A stretch of DNA of 64,000 nucleotides from Paragemmobacter amnigenus (GCF_009908265.2 NZ_JAAATX020000008.1:163652-227651), one strand, 5' to 3'. Numbered from the stretch's first letter, positions 35,517-43,960 are shown. Made by a program: numbers and translations. Notes: a model not told the origin generated them from the letters alone.

Positions 35517-37079
35517 TCATTGATACTTTTGCGAGAAATCGCTGAGCGCGGCGTATTGCCCGCTTTTCGCGATCGCCTCGTAGATGCCGCGATAGATGGC
35601 GTGCTGTTCGCTGTAGAGTTCGCCCAGCTTTGCATTCGGTTCGAAGGTGCTTTCGACCTGCACCATCGCGCCCACCGCTTCGTCGATGGACGAGAAGGCC
35701 CCCGACCCGAAGGCCCCAAGGATCGCCGCGCCAAGGGCGGTGCATTCGCGTTCCTTCGTCACGGTCGACGGCACGCCGATCACATCGGTCATGATCTGCA
35801 CGAAGCCGTCGGATTTCGTGCCGCCCCCCGTCAGGCGGAAATCGGTGATCCCGCCCTCGATGTCGGACTGGAAGCTGTCGAAGACCATCTTCATCTCGTG
35901 CGAGCAGCCTTCCAGAAGCGCGCGGATCAGGTCGTGGCGTTCGTGGTAAAGGCCAAGGCCCAGGAAGCCACCCCGCGCGACGGCGTCGTAATAGGGGGTG
36001 ACCTGTGACGCCATGAAGCTGTGGAACATCGCGCCATTGGCGCCGGGCTTGGAGTTGTGCGCCTGCTCCACCATCACCGAATAGACGCTGGTCTTGCGCC
36101 GCGCGGCATCGTCCAGCTCGTTGCGGCCCAGATGGTCGCGCCACCAGCGCAGGGACGCGCCAAGGCTGAAGGCGCCGCCTTCGATATCCCACGCGCCGGG
36201 CACGCCATGCCCGCCCCACCACAGCTTGTTGCCCTTGATGCGGTCCACGCTGTCCAGATGCGCGACCATCACGCCCGAGGTGCCGACGGTGAATTCCGCC
36301 ATCCCCTGCTTGATGACCCCCGCGCCGATCGCCGCGCATTGCTGGTCGCCCGCGCCACGGCACAGGATCACCCCTTCGGGCAGCCCCGTCTCGTGCGCCG
36401 CCGCCTTGGACAGACGCCCCGCCATCGTCGCGGGCGTGCCCACCGGCGGCAGACGGTCGCGCCCGATGCCACAGGCGGACAGGATGCGGTCCGACCAGTC
36501 CAGCTTGGCGATATCCATCATCCCGTTCAGCGTGAGGGATGCCGGATCGGTCGCCCAGTCATCGGCCCCCATGCGCCACAGGAAATATTCCTGACCGTTC
36601 ACGAACCAGCGCGTGGCGTCGAACAGGTCGGGCCGGTTCTCGCGCAGCCAGACGATCTTTGCCGCCGACCAGAGCGGACTGATCGTCATGCCGGTATGGG
36701 TCTGATGCTCTGCCGCGCCGAATTCGGCCGAGATCGCCTCGACACTCTTCAACGCGCGGCCGCAGTTCCAGACCAGCGAGTTCATCAGCGGGCGGCGGTT
36801 CTCGTCCAGCAGGCCGAAGGTGCCGCGCTGGCTGGACAGGCCCACAGAATGATAGGCCTCGGCCGGCAGATCCGCCCTGGCCACCGCCTGTTTCGTGGCC
36901 GAGCAGATGCCCGCCCAGACCTCGTCCAGCGACTGTTCGATCCAGCCCGGCTGGGGCGAGGAACAGTTGTATTCCTGATATCCGTGGCCGACCGCGTTAC
37001 CCTTCTCGTCGAAGATCATCACGGTGCAGCCCGTCGTGCCGGCGTCTATGCCGACAAAAACCTTCCCTGTGCGCGACAA
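35517..37079 (-). CDS. FGGY-family carbohydrate kinase
   Basis: A 520-residue sugar kinase with the N-terminal phosphate motif FVGIDAGTTGCTVMIFDEKG, VGLSSQRGTFGLLDEN, and the C-terminal adenosine motif ITDFRLTGGGTKSDGFVQIMTDVIG..ECTALGAAILG. Similar proteins include xylulokinase, LsrK (AI-2 kinase) and other ketose/alditol kinases. A TTG start at 37079 is chosen because GGAGGAAA precedes it by five bases; the longer ATG-start reading lacks a ribosome-binding site. It should phosphorylate the sugar brought in by the adjacent importer. Confidence 0.88.
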   Translation of the reverse strand: MSRTGKVFVGIDAGTTGCTVMIFDEKGNAVGHGYQEYNCSSPQPGWIEQSLDEVWAGICSATKQAVARADLPAEAYHSVGLSSQRGTFGLLDENRRPLMNSLVWNCGRALKSVEAISAEFGAAEHQTHTGMTISPLWSAAKIVWLRENRPDLFDATRWFVNGQEYFLWRMGADDWATDPASLTLNGMMDIAKLDWSDRILSACGIGRDRLPPVGTPATMAGRLSKAAAHETGLPEGVILCRGAGDQQCAAIGAGVIKQGMAEFTVGTSGVMVAHLDSVDRIKGNKLWWGGHGVPGAWDIEGGAFSLGASLRWWRDHLGRNELDDAARRKTSVYSVMVEQAHNSKPGANGAMFHSFMASQVTPYYDAVARGGFLGLGLYHERHDLIRALLEGCSHEMKMVFDSFQSDIEGGITDFRLTGGGTKSDGFVQIMTDVIGVPSTVTKERECTALGAAILGAFGSGAFSSIDEAVGAMVQVESTFEPNAKLGELYSEQHAIYRGIYEAIAKSGQYAALSDFSQKYQ

Positions 37080-37108
37080 GATTTCCTCCCCCCTGTCGTC
37101 ATTGTCCC

Positions 37109-37729
37109 TCAATCGGCCTGCGGCAGTCCCGCCAGCCATCCCGACAAAAGGGCAAGGAACCGCAACCGGCGCGCGCTGTCCGCCTCGGACAGTCCCGCCA
37201 GCAGCCTTGCCTTCGTGCCAAGCACATCCTCGTCCGTCGATCGTACGGTCACCTGCGCGATGGCCTGCCCGCTGTCACCCGCGCCATGCCATTCGCGCAC
37301 ATCAAAGCCCCAGCGGCGCAAGGCCAGCGGCCATGTCGCATCCAGCACGGGCCCGCCCTCCAGCCGGACGCGGCAATGGAAATCCACCACCCCGCCCGCG
37401 CGGACCATCTCCTGCAATTCGGCGGGCATCGACGGGTGCAGCGGGATGCCGCTGGCGAAATCGCCCTCGACAATCTCGACCACCGCCGCCTGCCCCATCC
37501 GGCGCAACGCGTCGCGCAGCACCAGATGCTTGGCCGTGCAGGCCCCCCGCCCTGTCCGCAGCGCCGCAAGCGGCGTCCGGTCGGGGCCGGAGAAATAGGG
37601 CATCGCCTGAACCGCGCGATAGGCGGCAACGACACCCCCTGATGCCACATGCGCCGCAAGGAAGGCATCCAGCGCCTCTGCGTAGGGGTCGCCCCCCTTC
37701 CCTGCGGCTGTGACCTCAGAAGTAGGCAT
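37109..37729 (-). CDS. Transglutaminase-like cysteine protein of unknown role
   Basis: A 206-residue protein with a transglutaminase-core-like catalytic triad: C64 in GRGACTAKHLVLRDALRRMG, H118 in VVDFHCRVRL and D130 in GGPVLDATWPL. There is no signal peptide. Stand-alone proteins of this kind can be peptidases, amidases or inactive folds. It lies between the importer ATPase gene (14-base overlap) and the FGGY kinase gene, an unexpected companion for sugar uptake. The family call rests on the spacing of the triad and is moderate. Confidence 0.6.
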   Translation of the reverse strand: MPTSEVTAAGKGGDPYAEALDAFLAAHVASGGVVAAYRAVQAMPYFSGPDRTPLAALRTGRGACTAKHLVLRDALRRMGQAAVVEIVEGDFASGIPLHPSMPAELQEMVRAGGVVDFHCRVRLEGGPVLDATWPLALRRWGFDVREWHGAGDSGQAIAQVTVRSTDEDVLGTKARLLAGLSEADSARRLRFLALLSGWLAGLPQAD

Positions 37730-38810
37730 GCCCGTCACCCGCGTCGAAGACATGCCACTTGTCGCGGTTCACGGTCAGATAGCAGGCCTCGCCCGGCTTG
37801 CCCGCGAATTCCGGCGTCGTCTTCACACGGATGCGGCAATCGTCGAGTTCCACTTCCACCAGCATGTCGCCGCCCAGAAGCTCGTTCACGAAGATCTCGC
37901 CGCGGATCGCGGCCTCGGACGGTTTGGTCATGCTGATCGACAGCGCATCGGGGCGCACGCCCATCCGCGCCACGCCGGTCTGCGCCGCGCCGTTCAGCTG
38001 GCGCACCTGACCGGGCAGCAGCGGGATTTCAAAGTTCTTGTGCATGAGAGAGACGGCATCCCCCTCGCCCTTGATCCCGCAGGTCAGGAAGTTCATCGCG
38101 GGTTCCCCCACGAAGCCCGCGACCCAGGCGTTGACGGGGTTGTTGAAGATTTCCGACGGCGTGCCCCACTGCTGCAACTCTCCATCATGCATGACCGCAA
38201 TGTAATCGGCCATCGACAGCGCCTCGAGCTGGTCATGCGTCACGTAGATCATCGTCGTGCCCAGCGTGCGCTGGAGGTGCTTGATCTCGCCCCGCATATG
38301 CGCGCGCAGTTTCGCGTCGAGGTGGGCGATGGGTTCGTCGAACAGGAACAGCTTGGGTTCCCGCACGATGGCCCGCCCGATCGCGACGCGCTGCTTCTGC
38401 CCGCCCGACAGCTCGTGCGGACGGCGGCCCAGAAGGTGGCTGATCTCGAGCAGCTTCGCGGCACCTTCCACCCGTTCCTTCACGGTCGACTCGCTGGCCC
38501 CGCGCAGACGCAGCGGGTTCGCGATGTTTTCATAGACCGACTTGTGCGGATAGAGGGCGTAGTTCTCGAACACCATCGCCACGTCGCGGTCCTTGGGGGC
38601 AAGGTCGTTCACCCGCACATCGTCGAACATGATGTCGCCGCTGCTGATATGTTCCAGACCCGCGATCATCCGCATGGTCGAGGATTTGCCGCAGCCCGAG
38701 GGGCCAAGGATCGACACGAAGCTGCCATCCGGGCAGGTGATGTTCAGATCCTTCACCGCGGGCGTCTCGCCGTAGTATTTCCACACGTTCCTGATGCTAA
38801 CGGTCGCCAT
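37716..38810 (-). CDS. Sugar ABC transporter ATPase (UgpC/MsmK-like)
   Basis: A 364-residue CUT1-type ATPase: Walker A GPSGCGKSS (from residue 36), MIAGLEHISSGDI, the MVFENYALYPHKSVYENI Q-loop in which the usual Q is E, signature LSGGQKQRVAIGRAI, Walker B LFLFDEPIAHLDAKLR, and the THDQLEALSMAD switch. A C-terminal TOBE/MOP regulatory region follows (MGVRPDALSI, DKWHVFDAGDGHAYF). It energises the importer formed by the two permeases upstream. Confidence 0.93.
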   Translation of the reverse strand: MATVSIRNVWKYYGETPAVKDLNITCPDGSFVSILGPSGCGKSSTMRMIAGLEHISSGDIMFDDVRVNDLAPKDRDVAMVFENYALYPHKSVYENIANPLRLRGASESTVKERVEGAAKLLEISHLLGRRPHELSGGQKQRVAIGRAIVREPKLFLFDEPIAHLDAKLRAHMRGEIKHLQRTLGTTMIYVTHDQLEALSMADYIAVMHDGELQQWGTPSEIFNNPVNAWVAGFVGEPAMNFLTCGIKGEGDAVSLMHKNFEIPLLPGQVRQLNGAAQTGVARMGVRPDALSISMTKPSEAAIRGEIFVNELLGGDMLVEVELDDCRIRVKTTPEFAGKPGEACYLTVNRDKWHVFDAGDGHAYF

Positions 38811-38840
38811 GGTCTTCTCCTCCCAGTTCTTTGGTATGGG

Positions 38841-38863
38841 CGCGCGGTCGCCTGGACCGCGCG
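38841..38863. other. Intercistronic hairpin before the ATPase gene
   Basis: Perfect 9-bp arms CGCGCGGTC (38841-38849) and GACCGCGCG (38855-38863) with a 5-base loop, in the 60-bp gap between permease and ATPase genes. With no T-tract, it probably stabilises the upstream mRNA end or lowers ATPase expression relative to the upstream genes. Confidence 0.5.
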
Positions 38864-38870
38864 GCCCGCA

Positions 38871-39749
38871 TCATTCCTTGACCGCGCCCATCGTCAGGCC
38901 AGCCACGAGGTATTTCCGGATCACAAGGCCCAGCAGCATCATCGGAGCGGTCGTCACGACACCCGCCGCCATGATCGAACCCCACTGGATGTTCTGCGGC
39001 TGCACCAGCTCGCGCGTTGCCACCGGCAGCGTCTTGGCCCCGCCCGACCCGATGATCGCCGCGAACAGGAAGTCGTTCCAGGCGAACAGCACGCAGAGCA
39101 CGACGAAGGCACCGATCCCGGGGGCCACCAGCGGCAGGATGGACCGGAAGGCCTCGAACCGCGTGGCACCGTCCACCATCTGCGCCTCTTCGATCGCATA
39201 GGGGACGTTGTCGAAGAACCCCTTCAGCATCCAGATCGCGAAAGGCAGGTTGAAGGTGGTATAGGCCAGGATCAGGCCGGGCAGCGTGCCGACAAGGTCA
39301 AGGCTGCGGAAGATCGCATAGAGCGGCACCATCACCGCCACCACAGGCGCCATCCGGGTCGAGATGATCCAGAAGAACAGGTCCTGCTTGCCGCGGAAAT
39401 CCACCCGGCTCAGCGAATAGGCCGCCAGCGAGCCGAAGACCACCGAGATCACCGCCGACCCGCCGGCTGCGATCAGGCTGTTCATGATATAGGTGCCGAA
39501 GCTGTTTTCGGTAAACAGCGTGGTGTAATGCTTCAGCGTCGGGGAGAAGTCGAAGAAGACGGTCATCCCCGCCCAGTCGCCCACGACAGGAAGCTTGAAG
39601 GCTTCCAGCATGTCCTTGAAGGACGACACGAACATCACCACGAAGGGCAACAGCGTCCAGACAAGGTAGAAGGCGACGAAGACGGTGCCGAAGATGCTCA
39701 GCGCGCGCGATAGCGGGGTATCGTAGGATACGACGTCACGGGAAGCCAT
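38871..39749 (-). CDS. Sugar ABC transporter permease (MalG type)
   Basis: A 292-residue CUT1 permease with six membrane segments, starting near IFGTVFVAFYLVWTLLPFVVM. The cytoplasmic EAA motif, EEAQMVDGATRFEAFRSILPLVAPGI, is typical of MalG/UgpE permeases. A large loop after the first helix contains the FDFSPTLKHYTTLFTENSFGTYIMNS stretch common to the family. It starts 3 bases after the first permease gene ends. Confidence 0.92.
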   Translation of the reverse strand: MASRDVVSYDTPLSRALSIFGTVFVAFYLVWTLLPFVVMFVSSFKDMLEAFKLPVVGDWAGMTVFFDFSPTLKHYTTLFTENSFGTYIMNSLIAAGGSAVISVVFGSLAAYSLSRVDFRGKQDLFFWIISTRMAPVVAVMVPLYAIFRSLDLVGTLPGLILAYTTFNLPFAIWMLKGFFDNVPYAIEEAQMVDGATRFEAFRSILPLVAPGIGAFVVLCVLFAWNDFLFAAIIGSGGAKTLPVATRELVQPQNIQWGSIMAAGVVTTAPMMLLGLVIRKYLVAGLTMGAVKE

Positions 39750-39752
39750 GGT

Positions 39753-40751
39753 TCAGCCCTTTCCGCCCTGGGGTTTTTCAAAGACGCGGACAAGGAGCTT
39801 GCCCAGAAGGATGGTCACGATCAGCAGGGTCAGCGCGATGGCCGCACCACGGCCCAGCTTGAAGAACTTGAAGGCGACCTCGAACAGGTAGACCGGCAGG
39901 ATCTTCGTGGCACTTCCCGGCCCGCCGCCCGTGAGGACGAGGATCGAGTCGATGAAGCGGAAGTTGTCCATGAAGCGCAGCAGCACCGCGATCAGCAGGA
40001 CCGGATAGAGGTTCGGCAGGATGATCGCGAAGAAGTTCCGCATCGGCGACGCGCCATCGACCATATTGGCTTCCAACTGGTCGCGCGGCACCCGCTTCAG
40101 ACCGGCCAGCGCGATGATGGTGATCAGCGGCGTCCACTGCCACACATCCACCAGCACGATCGCATACATCGCCGTATCCGCACTGGCGAGGATCGAGGCA
40201 CTGTCGAGGATGCCCGCGCTCTGCAGCACCCAGTGGTACCAGCCGAAGGTCCCGTTATAGAGGAAGAGCCACAGCAGACCCGCCACCGCAGGTGCCATCA
40301 TCATCGGCATCAACAGCGCCGTGACGAGGTATTTCTCGTATTTCGAGCTGTTGACGACCACCGCCAGCGTCACGCCCAGCCCGACCTGCAGGCCAAGACA
40401 CATGATCGAATACTGCGCCAGCAGGATCCAGCCGTCGATGAAGCGGGCATCGGTGAACAGCTTGGTATAGTTCTTCAGACCGATCCACTCGCCCCCGCCG
40501 ATATCGACGTCCTGCAGCGACATGATGATCAGCCAGAAGAACGGATAGAGCGAGATGAAGGCAAGGATCGCGATCGCCGGCGCCATCAGGTAATAGTAGT
40601 AATACTTGGGCATCGGCGGGTTGAACTTGCGCGGCTTGTGCGTGATTTCGGCGCGCGGACGCGCCTCCACCTCGACGGAATGGGCGCGCGCGCGGAAAAG
40701 CTGCGACGCCACATCGCGCGAGCTTCCGGAAAGGGATGAGACATCTGTCAT
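39753..40751 (-). CDS. Sugar ABC transporter permease (MalF type)
   Basis: A 332-residue CUT1 permease. A 60-residue polar cytoplasmic leader (MTDVSSLSGSSRDVASQLF...) precedes the first helix at MAPAIAILAFISLYPFFWLI, and the EAA loop is RDQLEANMVDGASPMRNFFAIILP. The long N-terminus is unusual for the family, so a later start is possible, but ATG 40751 is the first well-placed codon. It follows the binding-protein gene after a hairpin-containing gap. Confidence 0.9.
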   Translation of the reverse strand: MTDVSSLSGSSRDVASQLFRARAHSVEVEARPRAEITHKPRKFNPPMPKYYYYYLMAPAIAILAFISLYPFFWLIIMSLQDVDIGGGEWIGLKNYTKLFTDARFIDGWILLAQYSIMCLGLQVGLGVTLAVVVNSSKYEKYLVTALLMPMMMAPAVAGLLWLFLYNGTFGWYHWVLQSAGILDSASILASADTAMYAIVLVDVWQWTPLITIIALAGLKRVPRDQLEANMVDGASPMRNFFAIILPNLYPVLLIAVLLRFMDNFRFIDSILVLTGGGPGSATKILPVYLFEVAFKFFKLGRGAAIALTLLIVTILLGKLLVRVFEKPQGGKG

Positions 40752-40814
40752 GTCGGTCGTCGCTCCTGCCTTGGGCCGGTGGCCGGGGGGCGGCAATTCG
40801 GGATGGATGGGGAA

Positions 40815-40840
40815 CCGGCGGCCCGCGGGGGGGCCGCCGG
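40815..40840. other. Hairpin after the binding-protein gene
   Basis: Perfect 10-bp arms CCGGCGGCCC (40815-40824) and GGGCCGCCGG (40831-40840) with a 6-base loop, immediately after the stop of the binding-protein gene. Stem-loops here are well known in malEFG-like operons, where they protect the binding-protein message and make it far more abundant than that of the permeases. Confidence 0.6.
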
Positions 40841-40850
40841 ACGTTTCGGA

Positions 40851-42377
40851 TCAGACGCCGTTCAGGCCGTCGATCTGGTCCTTCAGCGAGGCGGCGGTGT
40901 CGGCCGGGCTCATTTCGCCCGACAGCATCCGCTGCGTTTCCGACGCGATGAGCGAGTGGTACTCGTTCGCCTCGGTGATCTTCGGGCCCAGAACGAAGTT
41001 CGGGTCCTTGATGCCGAAGTTGTAGACCGCGTCGAAGGTCAGGGCGTTGGGCATCGCGCTCGGCCGGCTCTTGGCGGCCTGCACTTCCGGAATGTCCAGC
41101 ACCGACTTGCGGGTGGGCGTGCCGCCCAGACCCTTGAGAACGTCATACTGGATGTTCTTCGAGGTCGACCAGATCGCAAACAGATAGGCCGCGCGCTGCA
41201 CGTCTTCCGGCGCATTGGCGTTGATGCCGATGCCGCCGATGCCGCAGTTGGTGCCGTTCACCGCCGGACCGCCGTTCAGGATCCAGCTCGCCTCGCCTTT
41301 CGGGCAGGGCGCATAGGCCGTCTTGCCACCCGCCGCGACCGAGGTCTTCTCGTCTTCGACCGAGGCCGCGAATTCGTGGTACTGGACCTGCATCGCGATG
41401 TTGCCCGACTGGTAGACGGTGTTCAGCTCCAGCGTGCCGTTGGCCAGGTTGTCGGGGTGCGACACGTCGGCCAGCGCCTTGAACTTCTCCAGCATCAGGA
41501 CGGACTGTTCGTCGCCCCAGTTGGTCGGACCCGGTTCTTTCGACCCGATCTTGTCGTCCATGTTGAAGTCGGTCCAGCGGCCATGCGCGAACATCATGCG
41601 CTGGATGTCCAGCTGCGTCGTCCAGGCAAAGCTGCCCTGGTGCTGGGCATAGCCATAGGGCACGTCCGCCCCGCCCTCTTTCAGCTTCTTGAAGAAGGTG
41701 GCAAAGTCCAGAACGTTCTTCCAGGTTGAATTCTCGTTATACTCCAGCCGGTAGCCGTATTCGGCCTCGAAGTCCTTGGAATACTTCTCGAACAGGTCCT
41801 GACGGTAGAAGGTCACCGCGATCGCCGCGTCATAGGGCAGCGCGATGATCTTGTCCTCGGAATAGAAGCGTCCGCAGGCCGACAGGAAGTTGTCGAACCA
41901 CGCGTCGTCGCCATAGCCGTCCACGTCCTGCGGCAGCGTCTCGTCGCCGAACATCTTGGACAGGTCGACGTAGAAATCCGCGAAGGGCGCGCCGATCGGC
42001 TTGTCCTGGATGTAGTTCAACACATAGTCCGACTTGCCCGAACGCAGGTCGATCCCCGCCTTCTGCTGCACGACCGGAAGGTCGTCGGTCAGGATCTCGA
42101 CCTCGATGCCGGTCAGGTCATAGAAGGCCTTGATATTGTCGCGGATCGCGAAGGACGGCGGGGTGTTTTCCGACAGGAACGTCAGCTTCGACCCGGCATA
42201 CTGCTTCCATTTTGCCTCGTCGGACGAGGCGGCCTGAACGCGGCTCGACATGATGGTGGAGTTCAGGCCGACAGCCAGCGAGCCGGTGCCCAGCATGGTG
42301 GCCCCGTATCCCCCGAGTTCGAGGAACCGGCGGCGGCTGACGCGCGATACCTGCGCGTTCCTTGGCTTGTGAAACAT
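40851..42377 (-). CDS. Sugar ABC transporter substrate-binding protein (Tat-exported)
   Basis: A 508-residue extracellular solute-binding protein of the CUT1/family 1 type and the first gene of the second catabolic operon. The N-terminus carries a Tat signal, SRRRFLELGG (residues 14-23), then a hydrophobic stretch ending near VQAA. The mature part shows a typical ALPYDAAIAVTFYRQDLFEKY hinge region and GIGGIGINANAPE. Tat export suggests folding in the cytoplasm. The ligand is unknown; a phosphorylatable sugar or polyol is implied by the operon. Confidence 0.88.
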   Translation of the reverse strand: MFHKPRNAQVSRVSRRRFLELGGYGATMLGTGSLAVGLNSTIMSSRVQAASSDEAKWKQYAGSKLTFLSENTPPSFAIRDNIKAFYDLTGIEVEILTDDLPVVQQKAGIDLRSGKSDYVLNYIQDKPIGAPFADFYVDLSKMFGDETLPQDVDGYGDDAWFDNFLSACGRFYSEDKIIALPYDAAIAVTFYRQDLFEKYSKDFEAEYGYRLEYNENSTWKNVLDFATFFKKLKEGGADVPYGYAQHQGSFAWTTQLDIQRMMFAHGRWTDFNMDDKIGSKEPGPTNWGDEQSVLMLEKFKALADVSHPDNLANGTLELNTVYQSGNIAMQVQYHEFAASVEDEKTSVAAGGKTAYAPCPKGEASWILNGGPAVNGTNCGIGGIGINANAPEDVQRAAYLFAIWSTSKNIQYDVLKGLGGTPTRKSVLDIPEVQAAKSRPSAMPNALTFDAVYNFGIKDPNFVLGPKITEANEYHSLIASETQRMLSGEMSPADTAASLKDQIDGLNGV

Positions 42378-42880
42378 TTTTCTCTCTCCCTGTTTATGCG
42401 GCGGCGTCCTTGCCGTCCGTGTGCCCGTCCTTCCACCCCGCCGGCTCCTCTTCCGACATCCGGGGCAGGCGAATCCTGCACAGGGAAAGTGTTACCCACA
42501 TCGCCGCTTTATGTAAAATATTTTCTTCACGACCAGAAACCAGCCTGCATCACCCCCTCAGCACACTCCAGGCAAGCCTTGCCGGACGGTGATTTTCACA
42601 GATTTATTGGATATTTGGTTATATAACCTTACCAATTTGTGGGTATCGGTCGCGCTTCTGAAAATAGTTTTCCCACCCTGCGGGGAATGTTCACCCGGTT
42701 TCAAAAAACACTTTCACGGCCACGACGGCCAGCGAAGGCCGCCCGGCAGCCCCCGTGCCATGTCCTGAAGTCCGGATGATTCCGGCGTGCAAAGGCCCCC
42801 GATCCGCTCGGGTCAGCCCCTTCCACGCCCTGCGTAACGTCCTGCAGACAGGCAGTGAAAGACAGCCCGCCGCGCAGGCC
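42378..42880. promoter_or_regulatory. AT-rich intergenic promoter region of the importer operon
   Basis: 503 bp without a supportable gene. It holds several palindromes: AAAAT-ATTTT (42515-42524, followed by C), a perfect 12-bp GGTTATATAACC (42617-42628), and GAAAA-TAG-TTTTC (42660-42672). The GAAAA..TTTTC type matches candidates upstream of the dehydrogenase operon and may be the RpiR site. The rest is marked by a run of low-GC sequence between 42490 and 42720, against a strongly GC-rich background, as expected for promoters on the left strand. Confidence 0.5.
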
Positions 42881-43282
42881 CTAGCCCAGCAGCCAGCCCG
42901 CCGCCCCCGCGCCCCGCGCCGCGCCCTGATCAAGGATCGACCGGATCACCTCGGCGGTGCCGGCCTCGAAGGGTTTGCGGATAAAGCCGTTCATGCCGCA
43001 TTCCATGCAGCGTTGCCGCGCCTCGTCCGTCGTGCGCGCGGTCAGCGCAAAGACCGGCACCCCCGCACCAAGCCCGTTGCGCCGCAACAGGCGCGTCGCC
43101 TCGTAGCCGTCGACCTCGGGCATCTGCAGATCCATCAGCACCGCATCGACCTGTTCCTGCGCCAACTGCCGCATGGCATCGGCGCCGCTTTCCGCCTCGA
43201 TCACGCCAAAGCCCTTCAGTTCCATCAGGAACCGCACGACAAGCCGGTTCGTGGCATCGTCATCGACAACGATAATTCTCAA
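42881..43282 (-). CDS. Stand-alone response-regulator receiver protein
   Basis: A 133-residue CheY-like protein: acidic pocket VVDDDATN, phosphoacceptor D51 in VLMDLQMPEVDGYEAT, the conserved FALTARTTDE and FIRKPFEAG (lysine). There is no output domain. The start is a TTG at 43282 with GGAG upstream. It follows the LuxR-type regulator by 39 bases on the same strand. Receivers with the MDLQMPEVDGYEATR signature usually take phosphate from hybrid histidine kinases; none is in the window. Confidence 0.88.
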   Translation of the reverse strand: MRIIVVDDDATNRLVVRFLMELKGFGVIEAESGADAMRQLAQEQVDAVLMDLQMPEVDGYEATRLLRRNGLGAGVPVFALTARTTDEARQRCMECGMNGFIRKPFEAGTAEVIRSILDQGAARGAGAAGWLLG

Positions 43283-43321
43283 TCCCCGCTCCCGTGCAGA
43301 AAGTGGTCCTTCGCCCTACGG

Positions 43322-43960
43322 TCAGGCAAAGGAATAGCGTTGCGCGGTCAGGACGATCTCCAGCCGGTTCGCCGCATTGAACTTGTCCTTCAGACAGCCG
43401 ACGTAATACTTCACCGTCTTTTCGCTGATCTCCAGATGCTCGGCGATCTGCATGTTGGTGCTGCCCTTCAGCAGGCATTTCAGCACCTGCTCCTCGCGGA
43501 AAGTCAGTTTCAGCGAGGTCAGCTCGCGCCGCCGCACCTCGGCATTCTTCAGCGCCTCGATCACCTGCATGGCCACCTCGGGTTCCAGATAGTTGTCCCC
43601 CCGCACCAGCCGGTAGATGGCATGGCGCAGGTGCTCGGGATCGCCCCATTTGGTGATAAGCCCCGATGCCCCTGCCTCCAGAGCATGCACCGTATCCTCA
43701 AGCTGCGTGTCGCCCGTGAAGATGAGAAGCTTGGCCTTGGGACAGGCGCTGCTCAGATGGCGCAGGCGGGCCTTGCCCTCCTTGGCCTGGTGCAGATCGA
43801 AGATCAGCACATCGGGATCGGAATTCGCCGCCGCCTGCAGGGTCGCATCGCACCATGCCCCCGACCCGACCACGCGGATGGCCTCGTCCTGCTTGAGACA
43901 GGCCCGCACGCCGACATGGATGATGGGATGGTCGTCACAAACAAAGACGGTTGTCTGCAA
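43322..43960 (-). CDS. LuxR/NarL-family response regulator
   Basis: About 212 residues: a receiver domain (VFVCDDHPIIHVGVRACL, phosphoacceptor in LIFDLHQAKEG, LLIFTGDTQLEDTVHALEAGASGLITK) and a GerE helix-turn-helix (LTFREEQVLKCLLKGSTNMQIAEHLEISEKTVKYYVGCLKDKF, quoted in part). The receiver is slightly degenerate after the phosphoacceptor (LHQ in place of LxMP). A TTG start at 43960 with a perfect AAGGAGG is preferred over a GTG 42 bases upstream. It adjoins the type I secretion/peroxidase operon and may regulate it. Confidence 0.82.
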   Translation of the reverse strand: MQTTVFVCDDHPIIHVGVRACLKQDEAIRVVGSGAWCDATLQAAANSDPDVLIFDLHQAKEGKARLRHLSSACPKAKLLIFTGDTQLEDTVHALEAGASGLITKWGDPEHLRHAIYRLVRGDNYLEPEVAMQVIEALKNAEVRRRELTSLKLTFREEQVLKCLLKGSTNMQIAEHLEISEKTVKYYVGCLKDKFNAANRLEIVLTAQRYSFA

